Shown here: positions 22,946 through 34,175 of the stretch, piece by piece
Position numbering within the stretch: position 1 is the first letter of the stretch
Layout of the letters: each line of letters begins with the position of its first letter
NCBI GenBank assembly: GCA_964058805.1
Contig: CAXKVV010000446.1
Location: forward strand, 1-52,627
Length of the DNA: 52,627 bases
Origin: Schoenoplectus triqueter
Lineage: Eukaryota; Streptophyta; Magnoliopsida; Poales; Cyperaceae
Direction of reading: 5' to 3'
Notes under the pieces: generated by a model
The model's database searches: none
What the model was told of the DNA's origin: nothing
What the model saw: the letters and a program-made list of their open reading frames with translations, nothing else
Made by a program: the position numbers and the translations under genes

Positions 22946-25900
22946 TTAGGGTTGCGTTTCAACGTTTCATTTCGCTAGAACGAAAGAAACGAAATGATTT
23001 TTGGTTCCGTTGACTCAGCGAAACGAAACACAAAACTGAGTCAGGATTTCTCTAGGAAAACGAAACGAAACTCGAAACAAACTCATTTCATTTCGTATAA
23101 TTTCGTTCTTTCGTCCAGTATTCTACTTGTATAGAATACTTTGAATTACAGGAGAGTCACTGCCTCAGTGGTAATTGGTAAAGTTAAAATAAGTTGAAAA
23201 ACCCTAGGCGGCGCTATGGTTCTTCGTCTCCCCTCTCTCTCTCTCTTTGTGATCTGATCGTATCTTCGTCTCCCTTGACCCCTATCTCTCTCCCTCTCTC
23301 TCTAGCCAATTGCTCTCTCATGGCACTTCATCGGAGACAACGTTCTTTCAATTTGTACTCTTTTCTGAGACCCTCATCATTTCGATTGTCTCTTTTCATA
23401 AAACCCTAACTTGAATGCTTGATTGCTTGTTGTGGCCATGTGGTCGATGATCTGTTTTCTTGTTTCCAGCATTTTAGTGTAAGTTACACGTCTTGTAGGC
23501 TTAAAAGGCTGTAGAAAGGTTATTTGCTAGGTGACTGTGAGACTGTTGACAAGATCGTCGATCAGGGACTCTCATACAATCTTGAAGAATCGTTGGCTTT
23601 GGTTATATATGTCTCTAAAGAGGAAGAAAAATGACAGAAAAAAAGGAAGAAAAAGAGAGAGAGAGTTAGAAAAAACAAAGGCAGAGAGAGAAAGGAAGAG
23701 AAAGGAGGAGAAATAACACGCAAGCAAGCAATTTTCAGGTATTTCTTATACTTTATTTTGCTTTTTCTTTGATTTTTTTTATTTGTTTTGTTTAATCATT
23801 TGTTACTCATTTGCATGCAGGTTTCTTAGCTATGGTCGACTCAGATGAATATGTTTTAGAGTCTGAGCCTGATTTGTCTTCGGATGAATATGTTTTTCTT
23901 TACCATTTCTTTGCTTACTTGCTTGAACTTTCTTTGCTTGCTTGGTACTGGCACTTACCGGCGCTTGGTACTGGCACTTACTTTGCTTAGTACTGGCACT
24001 TACCATTTCTTTGTTTGCTTGCTTGAACTTTCTTTTCTTTGCTTGCTTGGTACTGGCACTTACCAGTGCTTACTTGCTTGCTTGTTTGAACTTTTAGTAT
24101 GGAACAAGATGAGTTTCAAAGGATTATAGTCGATCCTGAGGATCCCATTGACCCTGAAGACCCTGGTGCAGTAGCATCTGGTCTTGAAACCACCCAAAAA
24201 AGAAAAAGTAGAGATGTACAATACTCTTAAGTCTGGGAGCATTTCATAAAGGGTCCAAAACAATCTGATGGTAGCTATAATGCTACTTGTAAGTATTGTT
24301 CGGCTAAATATTTGCAAGGTAACTCAAGGAGCACTGATTCATTATTGCATCATATCAGAAAAGGATGTAAGAGAATGAAGAGGCATATGCATTGTAAAAG
24401 ATGCTGGTAATTAATAAAAAAAGTGTGTTATCATTAATTTTTATTATTAAATTCATATCATTTAATAATTATTTTACTAATCATTTTACTATTGTGAGCA
24501 GGTGAGCCAAATCCTACTAATTGGGTATTTGACCAAATGAGAAGCAGAAAAAACTTAGTTAGAATGGTGATTACACATGAATACTCTTTTAACTGTGCCA
24601 ACCACCATTTCTTGAAGGTCTTTTTAAAGGACCTGCAACCTTGCTTTAAAATGTCATCAAGAAATACAATTAGAACAGATTGTATTAATATTTACGAAGA
24701 TGAGAAGTGTAAGTTGTATGACATACTTGGTAAACTAGATTGTAAGTTCAGTTTTACAAATGACTTGTGAACCAGTAAGAGTAAGGACATGGGGTTTATG
24801 TCCCTTACATACCATTACATTGATAATACTTGAATGTTGAGAAATAAAATTATTAACTTCATCCCTTTGCTCTCTCCACACACTGGTCAGCACATTTCAC
24901 AGACTATATATGAAAAATTAGTATTGTGGAATGTGGATAAAAAGGTTTTTTGTTTGGTACTTGATAACTCTTCTGCTAATGATGCTGCCATAAGAGAAAT
25001 ATTGACTACAACTCAGATTAGTAAGCACTTACCAGCTGATGGCTCCATCTTTCATCAAAGATGTGGATGCCACATTTTGAACCTGATTATGCAAGATGGT
25101 TTGAGTGTACTGGATGGAGAGATATAAAAAATTAGAGCCACAATGAAATACATTAGACATTCACAATCTAGAATGAAGAAATTCAACTTGACAGCATCTC
25201 AAGTCTACAAATTAACTTGTATTTGTATTCAATTTTTATAACTTAACATGAAACTAATTACATTTGTCTTTTCCTTAGGTTAATGCCCCACAAAGGAAAC
25301 ATGCTTGGGATGTGCAGACAAGATGGAACTCCACTTACTTAATGTTGGAGTTGGCATTGGACTTACAAGAGGCTATTAACAGATTTGCTACCTACGATAA
25401 AAGGTATATTTTATGTCCATCTGAAGAAGATTGGGATAATGTTCAGACTATAATTTGGCACTTTAAAGTCTTTCATGATGCCACAAATAAACTAAGTGGT
25501 TTCAAATATCCAATCCTTAATTTGTACTTCCCTGAATTTTGTGAGATTTACCTAAATATTAAGAAAATGAGAAGTATCCCATATCCCTTTTTTGTTCAAA
25601 TGAGCATAGAAATGTTTGCCAAGTGGGACAAATATTGGTCCAATGGAAATGCCCTTTTGGCTATTACTTGTGTTCTAGACCCTAGGTGCAAGTTAGCAGT
25701 GATTGAGTACTATTACAACATGATGCATTCTGAGGATTGTGTAAGATTTATGACCAACATCAAAGGCATGCTTGCTTGCTTTGTTCAAAGAATACTTGAA
25801 TGCACACTCAAGGGCAACACAAAACCAAACTGGCAGCTCAACTCAGAGGTACAATGTTTGAGCATTTGATTATGTAAAATACTTGAATACTTATATTTTA

Positions 25901-27324
25901 AAATTGATGCTTGTTTTCTTGTATGATGTTGTGATAATTAGGGCTGGATCTGGTGCAACGCATAGTGTCAGTGACACAAGGGCAGGTTTGAAAGACTTTT
26001 TGAGTGGTAAGAGGACCACTGAGACAACAAAATCAGAGCTAGATCAATATCTAGATGACCCACTTGATGAAGCTGGCTTAGATGATGACTTTGGCATCCT
26101 TGGATGGTGGAAACTGAAAAGATAAAAATATCCTGTTATGGCTAAGCTAACAAGGGACATCTTGGCTGTCCCAATTTCCACAGTGGTGTCAGAGTTCACT
26201 TTCAGTACTTTTGGTAGGATTCCGAGCCCTGTTAGATCGTCTCTAAATGATGAAAGTATTGAAGCTTTAATATGTGCCCAAGATTAGTTACGTGCTTGCG
26301 TTACTGGTATTTAATTTACTCTTTCATTTGTTGCTCCATTATTTTTTATAATTTGTAGTTTAAATACTAATATAATTTGTTTGATCTGATGTGTGTTAAT
26401 GTAGAGAATGGTGGCATGTTTGGTAATATCATATGGTCCACTGATGAAGGAGTACTAGATGATACCATTTGTGGCAGTGGAAGCTAAACATGTGCCGGTC
26501 TGGTTTATCAGTTCAATTACTGGTATTTTTAAATGTTTTGATAGTGTTGTCTTGTAGTTGTTGTATGTTGCCTTAAAGCCTGTTGTTGTATATTGTCCGT
26601 TGCTTGTTGCCTGTTACCTATTGTCTTAAAGCATGTTGCCTGCTGCCTGTTGCCTGTTGTTTGTTGTTTGTTGCCTTGCAGCATGGAGACTGTTAGTTAG
26701 ACTCTTTGGCTCCTCAAATCTTTAGCATTGAATTTTCAATGATGATAAATGTGTTTAAATGTTTTCAAATTTTCTTATTTAGTCATTGTGGCCGAGATTG
26801 GTATATTGTGGCTGAGATTGGTATATCTGAGAAAATAGTTGGGATTTGGGTTGGCTTTAGAGTAGCTGACACTCTGGCTTTATGTCAACACGTAATTGGA
26901 TGTATGGTAAATGGTAAATGGTAAATGGTAAATGATAACTTTATTATCTGTTGGATACTTAATTACTTAGTACATTTTGGATGTATGATATGTAGTGTAG
27001 TTGACAAATAGCAACTTGGCAGGTTTTTTTGAATATAAAGGTTGATATTTTGAATATTGTTATATGTCATCTGCTATTTTTATGTTTGCCAATATTAACT
27101 TGTCATTTTAAAAAAAATTTGTCAATTTTTTACTTCAAATTTGACAAAAAAAGAGCCAGTTGACAGTTGGCATTATATTTTAGACGTTCAAAATTCTTAA
27201 CGTTACAAATATTTTGAACGTTTGAGTAAACAAAATGTTCAGCGAAAAAAAAATTCATCGTTTAAGCGAAACGTTAAATGTAACCAATCTGTTTCGTGGT
27301 CGTTTAGTACGTTTGACACCCCTA
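22946..27324 (+). mobile_element. Decayed autonomous-type hAT transposon, ~4.4 kb
   Basis: The ends are ttagggttgcgtttcaacgt on the left and acgtttgacacccct-a on the right, which form an imperfect terminal inverted repeat (TAGGGxTG). Near-identical octamers flank it: CTCGTGAC at 22938-22945 and CTCGTGTC at 27325-27332, the hAT target-duplication length. Subterminal regions are packed with short motifs (CGAAACGAAA on the left, AACGTT/CGTTTA on the right), as expected for transposase-binding repeats. Inside lies a broken transposase gene (24099-26290). Two minisatellites also lie within: a GGTACTGGCACTTAC array at 23,939-24,080 and a TGTTGCC array at 26,560-26,690. Confidence 0.88.
23832..26298 (+). 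pseudogene. hAT transposase pseudogene (zinc-finger BED / RICESLEEPER-like)
   Basis: Recognisable segments occur in order. An acidic N-terminus follows an ATG at 24099 (an earlier ATG at 23832 may begin a leader exon). A BED-type zinc finger (VWEHFIKGP … CKYCSAKY … SLLHHIRKGC) spans about 24231-24372. After an intron comes the RNase-H-like core with PHTGQHISQTIYEKL and DKKVFCLVLDNSSANDAAI (24840-25010). After another intron (acceptor at 25278) comes RWNSTYLMLELALDL. Last is the C-terminal dimerisation region, with RDILAVPISTVVSEF (about 26150-26290). Breaks include stops at 24228, 24768, 24831 and 25125, one before KYPVMAKL, and one after ALICAQD. Three stops replace conserved tryptophans. 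The gene cannot make transposase. Confidence 0.88.
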
Positions 27325-27337
27325 CTCGTGTCTGACA

Positions 27338-28061
27338 TATAGGAGTGTCAATGGTACGGTACAAATGGGATGAAATTATTTTTATTATCATATATATATA
27401 TTAAATTATTTTTATCTATACTCTATCCTTATCTAATTTTTATTAGATTTATCTATACATACTCTATTCTTATCCATTAAAATAAATAGCTAATGAAATA
27501 ATAACGAATGCTAACGAATAATGCTAATATATTACTTAGTTTATCATCATTTATATAAAAAATATACAAACTCATTTCTTTCATATAAATATATCTTTGT
27601 TAGTATAAAATTAAAATATAACTATACAATCAATTCTAACTTATATCATTTTAAAATAAATAAATTAAAAAATATAAACTTCTTTTGTCAAACTTTTTTT
27701 AAGTGAAAATGATATATTATCTAAAATAAAATCTTATATTATCTTATTTAATCATTTTAATAAGTACTCTACTAAATATTCTTCAAATATTATAATTTAA
27801 AATATGGTTAAATTTGGAGAAGATAATAATTATAATTCATAATAATTAAGGTACAAAATTCAGAGCAACTAACATAAAAAAATTATTACACGAGATAATT
27901 ATTTGAAATAATTTAAGTTATTTTTTTAATATTTTATCTATAGGGTAAACGGGTACGAAACGATATTATCTATATCCTTACTCATTTACTTAACGAAAAA
28001 ATTATTATTCTTATTCATATCAAATAAGTTAATGAAAAAATCTTTACCTATATCCATCTTA
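27338..28061. mobile_element. Partial AT-rich MITE-like element with GAGTGTCAATGGTACGG end
   Basis: The left end aggagtgtcaatggtacggt resembles the ends of other hAT-like MITEs in this window. Near 27,945 a gggtaaacgggtacgaaacg motif looks like an inverted companion. The right end is not clear and may have been lost where the duplicated block starts at 28062. The interior is AT-rich and non-coding. Confidence 0.4.
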
Positions 28062-28315
28062 TCGAATACGAAAGGAAAATGTGGTTGAGATTCCATATTG
28101 AGTTGGAAAAGAAAACAAAAGGAAATGAGAAAAATAAATAAATATCATTGTCTTAAGATCAGCACCAGTGCACCACGCTACGCGAATTTATGAAAGAATA
28201 AACTACAGAGAGAAAGGAAGAAAGAGCGTACCTGAGTCCTGAGACAACGGATCTAGATCAGACCACGAAATGGAGAAATGTTTCGGCCTAATTAAATTAT
28301 TATGAAAAGCGTATA
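28062..28315 (-). repeat. Copy 2 of the phosphatase promoter / first-exon block (direct duplication)
   Basis: This is the same sequence as 22257-22528 (for example gagattccatattgagttgg … aaagagcgtacctgagtcct … ggagaaatg), in the same orientation, with small indels. The splice donor CTCAG/GTACGC is preserved, so it could still act as an alternative upstream leader exon for the - strand gene. Whether it is used is unknown. Confidence 0.8.
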
Positions 28316-28364
28316 AATATAGAGAGAGATTATTGTGAAAACGTTTGCATTTCGATTGATATGT

Positions 28365-28545
28365 AAACGGATCAAAAATTATATTTTAAAATCTAAAAAA
28401 TTTAATTTATAGTTTTCATTAAATTCTTTATATGAAAAATTTATGGGATATATGAGTGTTTTGAGTTTTTTAACTTACACTTTTGAATTTTTAAAAAAAT
28501 AATACAAACATTGAATATTTATTATTACTTTAGAGTTATTGATTC
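28365..28545. mobile_element. Truncated copy of the Mutator-type palindromic MITE family
   Basis: The stretch attaaattctttatatgaaa, then gagtgttttgagttttttaa and ttgaatatttattattactt follows the left half of the elements at 14.0-14.8 kb, after which similarity stops. Only one arm is present. Confidence 0.6.
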
Positions 28546-28654
28546 ATATATGCTGCATTTTTTTCTGAGATTAATTTTGTTAAGAAAACTAAATATTTTG
28601 CATATTCATTTAAAGCAAAATAATATTTAAGCTGTTGGCTTGCACACTAAAACA

Positions 28655-28693
28655 AGTGCCCCGCTGCGAAAGCACGGGTCTTGGACTAGTTTC
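28655..28693 (+). mobile_element. Helitron-like 3' terminus
   Basis: A small hairpin (cccgctgcgaaagcacggg: CCCG/CGGG and TGC/GCA around GAAA) is followed seven bases later by CTAG and then T. This is the architecture of a Helitron 3' end (hairpin, then CTRR before a T). The 5' TC end and any helicase gene are not found, so the element's extent is unknown and the call is tentative. Confidence 0.4.
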
Positions 28694-29689
28694 TAAACAA
28701 GGGAGGGAAGTTGGTAGGATTCTGAGATTATGGATATGGGCTTTATTATCAGTCATTACCTTGATTATGGATTTATTATTTTACAAAATAAACATCATGG
28801 GCTTTGAAAAACAAATTCTTTTTTCGGCCGGACTGAATAATGTGCATCTTTCCTTCCTTTTAAAATCTCACATATGTAACATCACAAGAGAAAAATAGAA
28901 GATAAGAAGAACAACACCTGGTGACAGTATGAGAATCTGTTTCTCCAGTCTAATTACCGGTTTCAAAATTTTGCTGGAATATGCAAAGGCAATAATAATA
29001 TATCCGCAATCTCACTCAAGTAGCAAGAGGGATTGTAAAACCTCGATAGCAATTAATGTGCATCTGTATGAGAATCTTCTTTATAGACATGTCTATCTGA
29101 TCTGCACTGCATTTTTTATGTGGCAATGGAAGCAAAATAAATAATGCAGTGGCAACCGGCTTGGATTTGTTTCTTTATTATGACCATTGCATGATACAAG
29201 TAGAAATGATTTATATTCTATGATCTCTTCACTGTGAGTGCTAACTGATTTAGTACTTTGTTCTCCACACTCATGAACATAGTTAATTAATAACCGCAAT
29301 TAGTTGTATCTTGTATGTTGCGAATTTCGGCGATCAAAGATGTAATAAAGGAAATTTTTACCTACAAATATGTAATATTGATTGATTGTTCGAGTGAATA
29401 GAACATCCAAAAAGGAAACATCTGAAATTTCTTTTTAAGAGCGTAATATGTCAAGCAGAAAGGAATTTATCAGCAATAAAACATCATGAGGACTACACGA
29501 TGTGCGCTCGCATTATACTGACAGAGATCAGCAGTTGAAAATTGATACTGTCAGCTTCGTATATTGTAGACACAAAATTTAGGGTCCTTTAACTCTTTTG
29601 GTCTAACTTTCCGAATCAAAGCCTTAGGCTAAATTAGAGAATTGGGCCCTTTTGAATGGTGCTCTTGTTCTCTAGTCTACACATTAGAA
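28694..29689. other. Intergenic DNA without recognised features
   Basis: A few short open frames occur with no domain or splice context. Confidence 0.5.
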
Positions 29690-29972
29690 GGGATCTAAAA
29701 AAATAAAAAAAAATTTATAGATGTGTTTTTCTACTTTTAAATTGATAGTCCATCAAATGCCATCAAATTTCCATATAATTTACAACAATTTCAATTTAAT
29801 GATTTTTGGTAGACTATCAAACGATAATGAAATTGCATGAAATTTGAATGACCATCAATCTAAAGGTAGAAGAATATATCTATAAATTTTTTTCTATTTT
29901 TAAGATTTTTTTTATATTCTTTTAGAGATTCATTGTCAAATTTATCAAAATAACTCATTATCAACTGATCCC
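29690..29972. mobile_element. Foldback MITE (family M2), copy 1
   Basis: The arms are inverted copies around about 29,790: actatcaaacgataatgaaa and gatagtccatcaaatgccat lie in opposite orientation, and the ends are gggatc and gatccc. It matches 33849-34175 over most of its length but has lost part of the left arm. No coding capacity. Confidence 0.65.
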
Positions 29973-30862
29973 TTCTCTTAATTAACTGCCGAAAGAATAT
30001 TGAGAAATTAAATATCATGTTTCTTTTTTTTACCAGTCTAAATTTTGATTCCTTCAAACTGTACTGATGCAACTTGGACCTCAATTTATAGGTTTTGACC
30101 TGATATAGACATTTACCCTCTGAATAATCATCAAACTGTAGATACAGTGACCATGCATACAGAAAAAGCAATAATTACACAACAAATTAAATAATGATAT
30201 TACATATAGACACAAGAGTAGAGTAAAGAAAATACAAAGAACAACAACAGGAATAGTGAAATGGGAATAGTGAACTAAATGGGTTGTCGGAATCCAAACA
30301 AGCATTCAAGCTACATAATTGGTTTTATCCTTTTGAGTTTGCTATATAATAGTAGGCAGTGCTCTTAGATTTGTCTCCATAAACTATGACATTACCTCTA
30401 ATCCAAATCTTTTTATAACAACACATGCTTCCCCTTTGGTGGGCTAGGCTTTTGTCTTCATTTCAAGAGTTGATTTTGGCAATTTTTAATCAGTAATAAA
30501 CTTTTCATGTATTTTAGAAACAAAGTTTGTTTGTTTGTGCATGTAGATGTCGGTATGGCTCTTGCTTGTCTTTGTAATGTCCACTTCAAACCATTTAAGG
30601 CCAATTGTAGTGTGCCTCTCTTTTGAAAATTTAAAATGTACCACATATATGAAAAGAGAGAAGAAACAAAAAGAAAAGAAAAAAAAAAGATGGACCAAGC
30701 TTAGTGGGAGATCCAAAGCGTCTCCCTCGTTTGGATTGTCCAAACCATTGTCAAAATTTAAGATATTAAAGCCTAACACAATACAAAAAAATAAAATAAC
30801 AATGTTTCTTTCTTTGTTGAGATAAATAAAATAAGAGTAGGAGGCGACACCTTTTACACAAA
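29973..30862. other. Intergenic DNA without recognised features
   Basis: Two overlapping antisense open frames at 30,486-30,825 contain long K/E or F runs from an A-rich tract and are not taken as genes. Confidence 0.5.
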
Positions 30863-30895
30863 CTAGTATCTTGTCTGTACGTTGTTACGGTGATA
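30863..30895 (-). mobile_element. Possible Helitron-like 3' terminus, opposite orientation
   Basis: On the - strand the sequence reads caccgtaacaacgtacagac and then aagata, CTAG, T. The order is a weak hairpin, a short spacer and CTAG before T, like the end at 28.69 kb but more decayed. The element would extend to the right, into AT-rich sequence. Tentative. Confidence 0.3.
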
Positions 30896-32004
30896 TTTTT
30901 TAGAAATATAAAAATTTATATCTTCATACGAAAAATAAGGAAATAAAAATAAAAATAATTTTATAATTAATTTAAATTTTAATTATGAATACATAATCAA
31001 TACAAAATAAATATAAATTGAGAGAAAAATTAACATTCAGCATTTAAGAAAAGTTAAAATTCATAATTGATGACAATCTAAGAAAAAAAAAGACAAAATA
31101 GAAAAATTATACTCCTAAATTATATAGTATTTCGTGTAACAAACAAAATTGAGAGAAAATTATATAGGAACAATATTTGATGAATAAATCAATCCGATGA
31201 GTGATATTAGCTCTAAAAATTTAATAAAAAATCTGAACCGTTACAAGATCAGAACACATACATACTTAATAAGAATTAGAGATAAAAAGCTAAAAAATTG
31301 TAATCAAAATATATGATCGTTGAAAAACATTTTATGAACATACCATGTGTACTTACATCAATATGAAAATTAAAAAAAAAAACGAAAAATAAATTGCATC
31401 CTGAATTCTTGATCCCGTTGATAAAAGAAAACTTTTATCCACCATGTCAGAGTAAGCTTTTTTCTGAGAAAATGTCAGAGTAAGCTCATGAGCGTATAGA
31501 TAGAGAGAGCAGAAGCGACCAGACACTGGAATCTTGCGAAGTGGCGAGTGCATCTCTTTTTTCTTTGAAGTTAATACAAACAGAGTGAATGGAAAGCAAC
31601 AACGCCCAAAAATATATATAATATTGTTAATTTGGATGGATGTACTTGAATTACTTCTTCAAGAAAAAGGTTACTTCTTTGCAGACTGAGACTGTCACCA
31701 GCCGCCCATACCCATATCTTCATTCATTAATTAATTTATTATCAATAGTCAGAGGTAATAAATAGATGCTCTCTTTGTTAATTTGTTATTAATTAATAGG
31801 AGAGGTTGGGAAATTGTGAAGCAATCAACTGAGGCAAGTACTGATTGTGTACGTAATTAAGAACCAGGCAAATGCGTGCAATTGGGACAAATTTTGTCTT
31901 TCAAGTGATCAAGTCAGTGACTTCTGAACAATATGAAGACACATATTATATTAATTTGAGAGAAAAATTGGGAAAATGTTTAATAGTAGTTGATTCTCCG
32001 TGGG
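30896..32004. other. AT-rich intergenic DNA
   Basis: No gene is seen. The open frame at 31872-32114 runs into the end of the element at 32005 and has no domain. Confidence 0.5.
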
Positions 32005-32307
32005 TACATGGCAATAATCCGTCAAATCTGTCCGGTTTTGTTCAACTCGATAGTGAATCCATCCGCCTCAGAGGTCAGATGGGTAAGGTCGGGTTAGGTC
32101 AAAGTGCAGGCTGAATGGGTATGGATTTAAGATGAAACTCATCCATTCTAGTATCGATAAAATTTAATAATATATTGATATGTGTTATATGTATATAATT
32201 ATATATTGAATCAATAATTTATTTTGTTTATTTATATATCTCAACATAATATTATTCTTTAAATTATATAATAGCATTAGTTATTAACATATATATATAT
32301 ATATATA

Positions 32308-32706
32308 GTCCGATTACGGTGCTTTGTAAAGCACAAGAGTGTTGTGTGCTTTGCGCTCTATTCTTAATTTCAAGTTAGAAATAATCGATCTGAACCGTTC
32401 AATCTAATCTTCATATCAAAATCTATTATGAAACTATATTTTATATTTTTTAGAATTTTTTGCTATTTTTTCCGATGAGAGGAAAATGACTTGATCTAAG
32501 AATTCTGGTTTATCCAAAAATGACGGTTTTCCCCCTATCCAAAAAAATAACAAATGAATTCTAAAAAATATAAAATTTAGTTTACTACTAGATTTTGATA
32601 TGAAGATTAAATTGAACGGTTTGGATTGATCATTTCTGACTTAAAATTAATAATAAAACACAAAACATACAACACTCTTATGCTTTGCAAAGCACCGTAG
32701 CCTAAT
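32308..32706. mobile_element. Foldback MITE nested in the 32.0-33.1 kb element
   Basis: The left arm tacggtgctttgtaaagcac is mirrored at the right by tgctttgcaaagcaccgta. Inverted similarity continues inward (ttcaagttagaaataatcga versus gattgatcatttctgactta). The centre lies near 32,505. AT dinucleotide runs on both sides hide any target duplication. Confidence 0.75.

Positions 32707-32756
<50 letters not shown>
32707..32756. repeat. Compound (TC)n(TA)n microsatellite
   Basis: About 10 TC units are followed directly by about 14 TA units, abutting the nested MITE. Confidence 0.9.
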
Positions 32757-32759
<3 letters not shown>

Positions 32760-33106
32760 GCTAAAAAATATTGATATATAATATATTAGATATTTAATTA
32801 CTGTAGTAATATTCTATATTTTTCATTGGAGATGTACAAACTACAAACTTAATTAAATATAATAATTATTATCTAAATGTATAATATAATTAAGAAGAGA
32901 GAAATATTTAATGAAAGAAAAAATTAATTGATTATGCAATAACTCGGGCCAGGGCGGTTACGGGTGGGCAAATCCGTGAAACATCATGGATAGATTGGGC
33001 CATCAATTTTAGATCCGAAGGTAAGGATCGGATAGGCCGAACTGAAAATTTTAAAAAACATATCAGATCTCGAGTTTGATACAAACCCGGCTCATTGCCA
33101 TCTTTA

Positions 33107-33848
33107 TCCATGGGTTCACTTTACAATAGCGTGTGTCTATATGAACCAAATATTAGGAGAGAAGTATAAAAAAAAAAAAACTAGCCTGAGGAAAACCGAA
33201 GATTTTATTTTATTTTATTTTCGTTTGTGGAATGATGAGGATACTAAAGTTGGGTTAAATAAAGCAGAACATTAGGCACGATGTTATATGTAAAAAAGAA
33301 ATGGAATGTTGACATGCTGGTGTTACAAGGAAAAGAATTTGTCGTCATGTAAACTACATGTTAAAAAAGGCCACAGTATTTTGCACAATATGGATGCCGG
33401 ATCTCACCCCCTCTCTAGAGCTTTAGACTATGGTTCCATTCATAAGAAATTAAAAGAGAAATGTGTCGTATATTAATATATGTCGAATGTACAATATTTT
33501 GCATCCTAGCTTGAAGATCAGGGTGGAGACAAGAGGCTGGGGGCCACCTCTCCTCATCCAATCCTACAAAATAATTATATATTGAGAATAAAATTTATCA
33601 TATATTTTTATTTTGTAAGATGTATTAATTTCTAATTTATTAACTTTAATGCTCTAGTAATATAAATTTATATTTTGACTACTCTATATAAAAATTTTAA
33701 TTTCATCCGTGTTGAAGATTAAGATTAAAAGAAAACATGTAAGTGTTGCTTTAATTTTGAAAATAACGGCGCAAAAAGAAAAAAAGAAAAACAAATCATA
33801 AACTCTCATCTTTATATTAAAAAACGCTGTAATTGTAGAAAATGTTTA
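33107..33848. other. Intergenic DNA without recognised features
   Basis: Only the right target-duplication copy (33107-33114) of the neighbouring element and poly-A tracts are seen. Confidence 0.5.
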
Positions 33849-34175
33849 GGGGTCACATGATAATGACTATCTTGACAACCTTGATAAGAGATCTTCAAAT
33901 AAATATAAAAAAAAAATCTTATAGATATTTTCTTTTACTTATAAATTGACAGTGATTCAAATTTATGTAATTTTTATTATTGTTTGATAGTCCATCAAAA
34001 ACCGTTGTAAATTACATAGTATTTTGATGGACATAAACTATAATGAAATTACATAAAATTTAAATCACCATCAATCTATAAGTACAAAAATACATTTATA
34101 AAGTTTTTTCTATTTTTAAATTTTTTTGTATTTATTGTCAAAATTATTAAGATAAGTCATTGTCAAGGTATCCCC
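33849..34175. mobile_element. Foldback MITE (family M2), copy 2
   Basis: The left end ggggtcacatgataatgact and the right end, read in reverse as ggggataccttgacaatgac, form an imperfect inverted repeat that continues inward for most of the 327 bp. The interior (gatagtccatcaaaaaccgt) matches the copy at 29.7-30.0 kb. Confidence 0.7.

Larger units (their letters stand above)
32005..33106. mobile_element. 1.1-kb hAT-like non-autonomous element with 8-bp target duplication
   Basis: The ends are tacatggcaataatccg and, on the other strand, taaagatggcaatgagccg. They are flanked by TCCGTGGG (31997-32004) and TCCATGGG (33107-33114), which differ at one base. The interior near both ends is rich in GGGTnnGGTC/GATCGG motifs. 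A second element (32308-32706) and TC/TA microsatellites are inserted inside it. No transposase. Confidence 0.7.
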
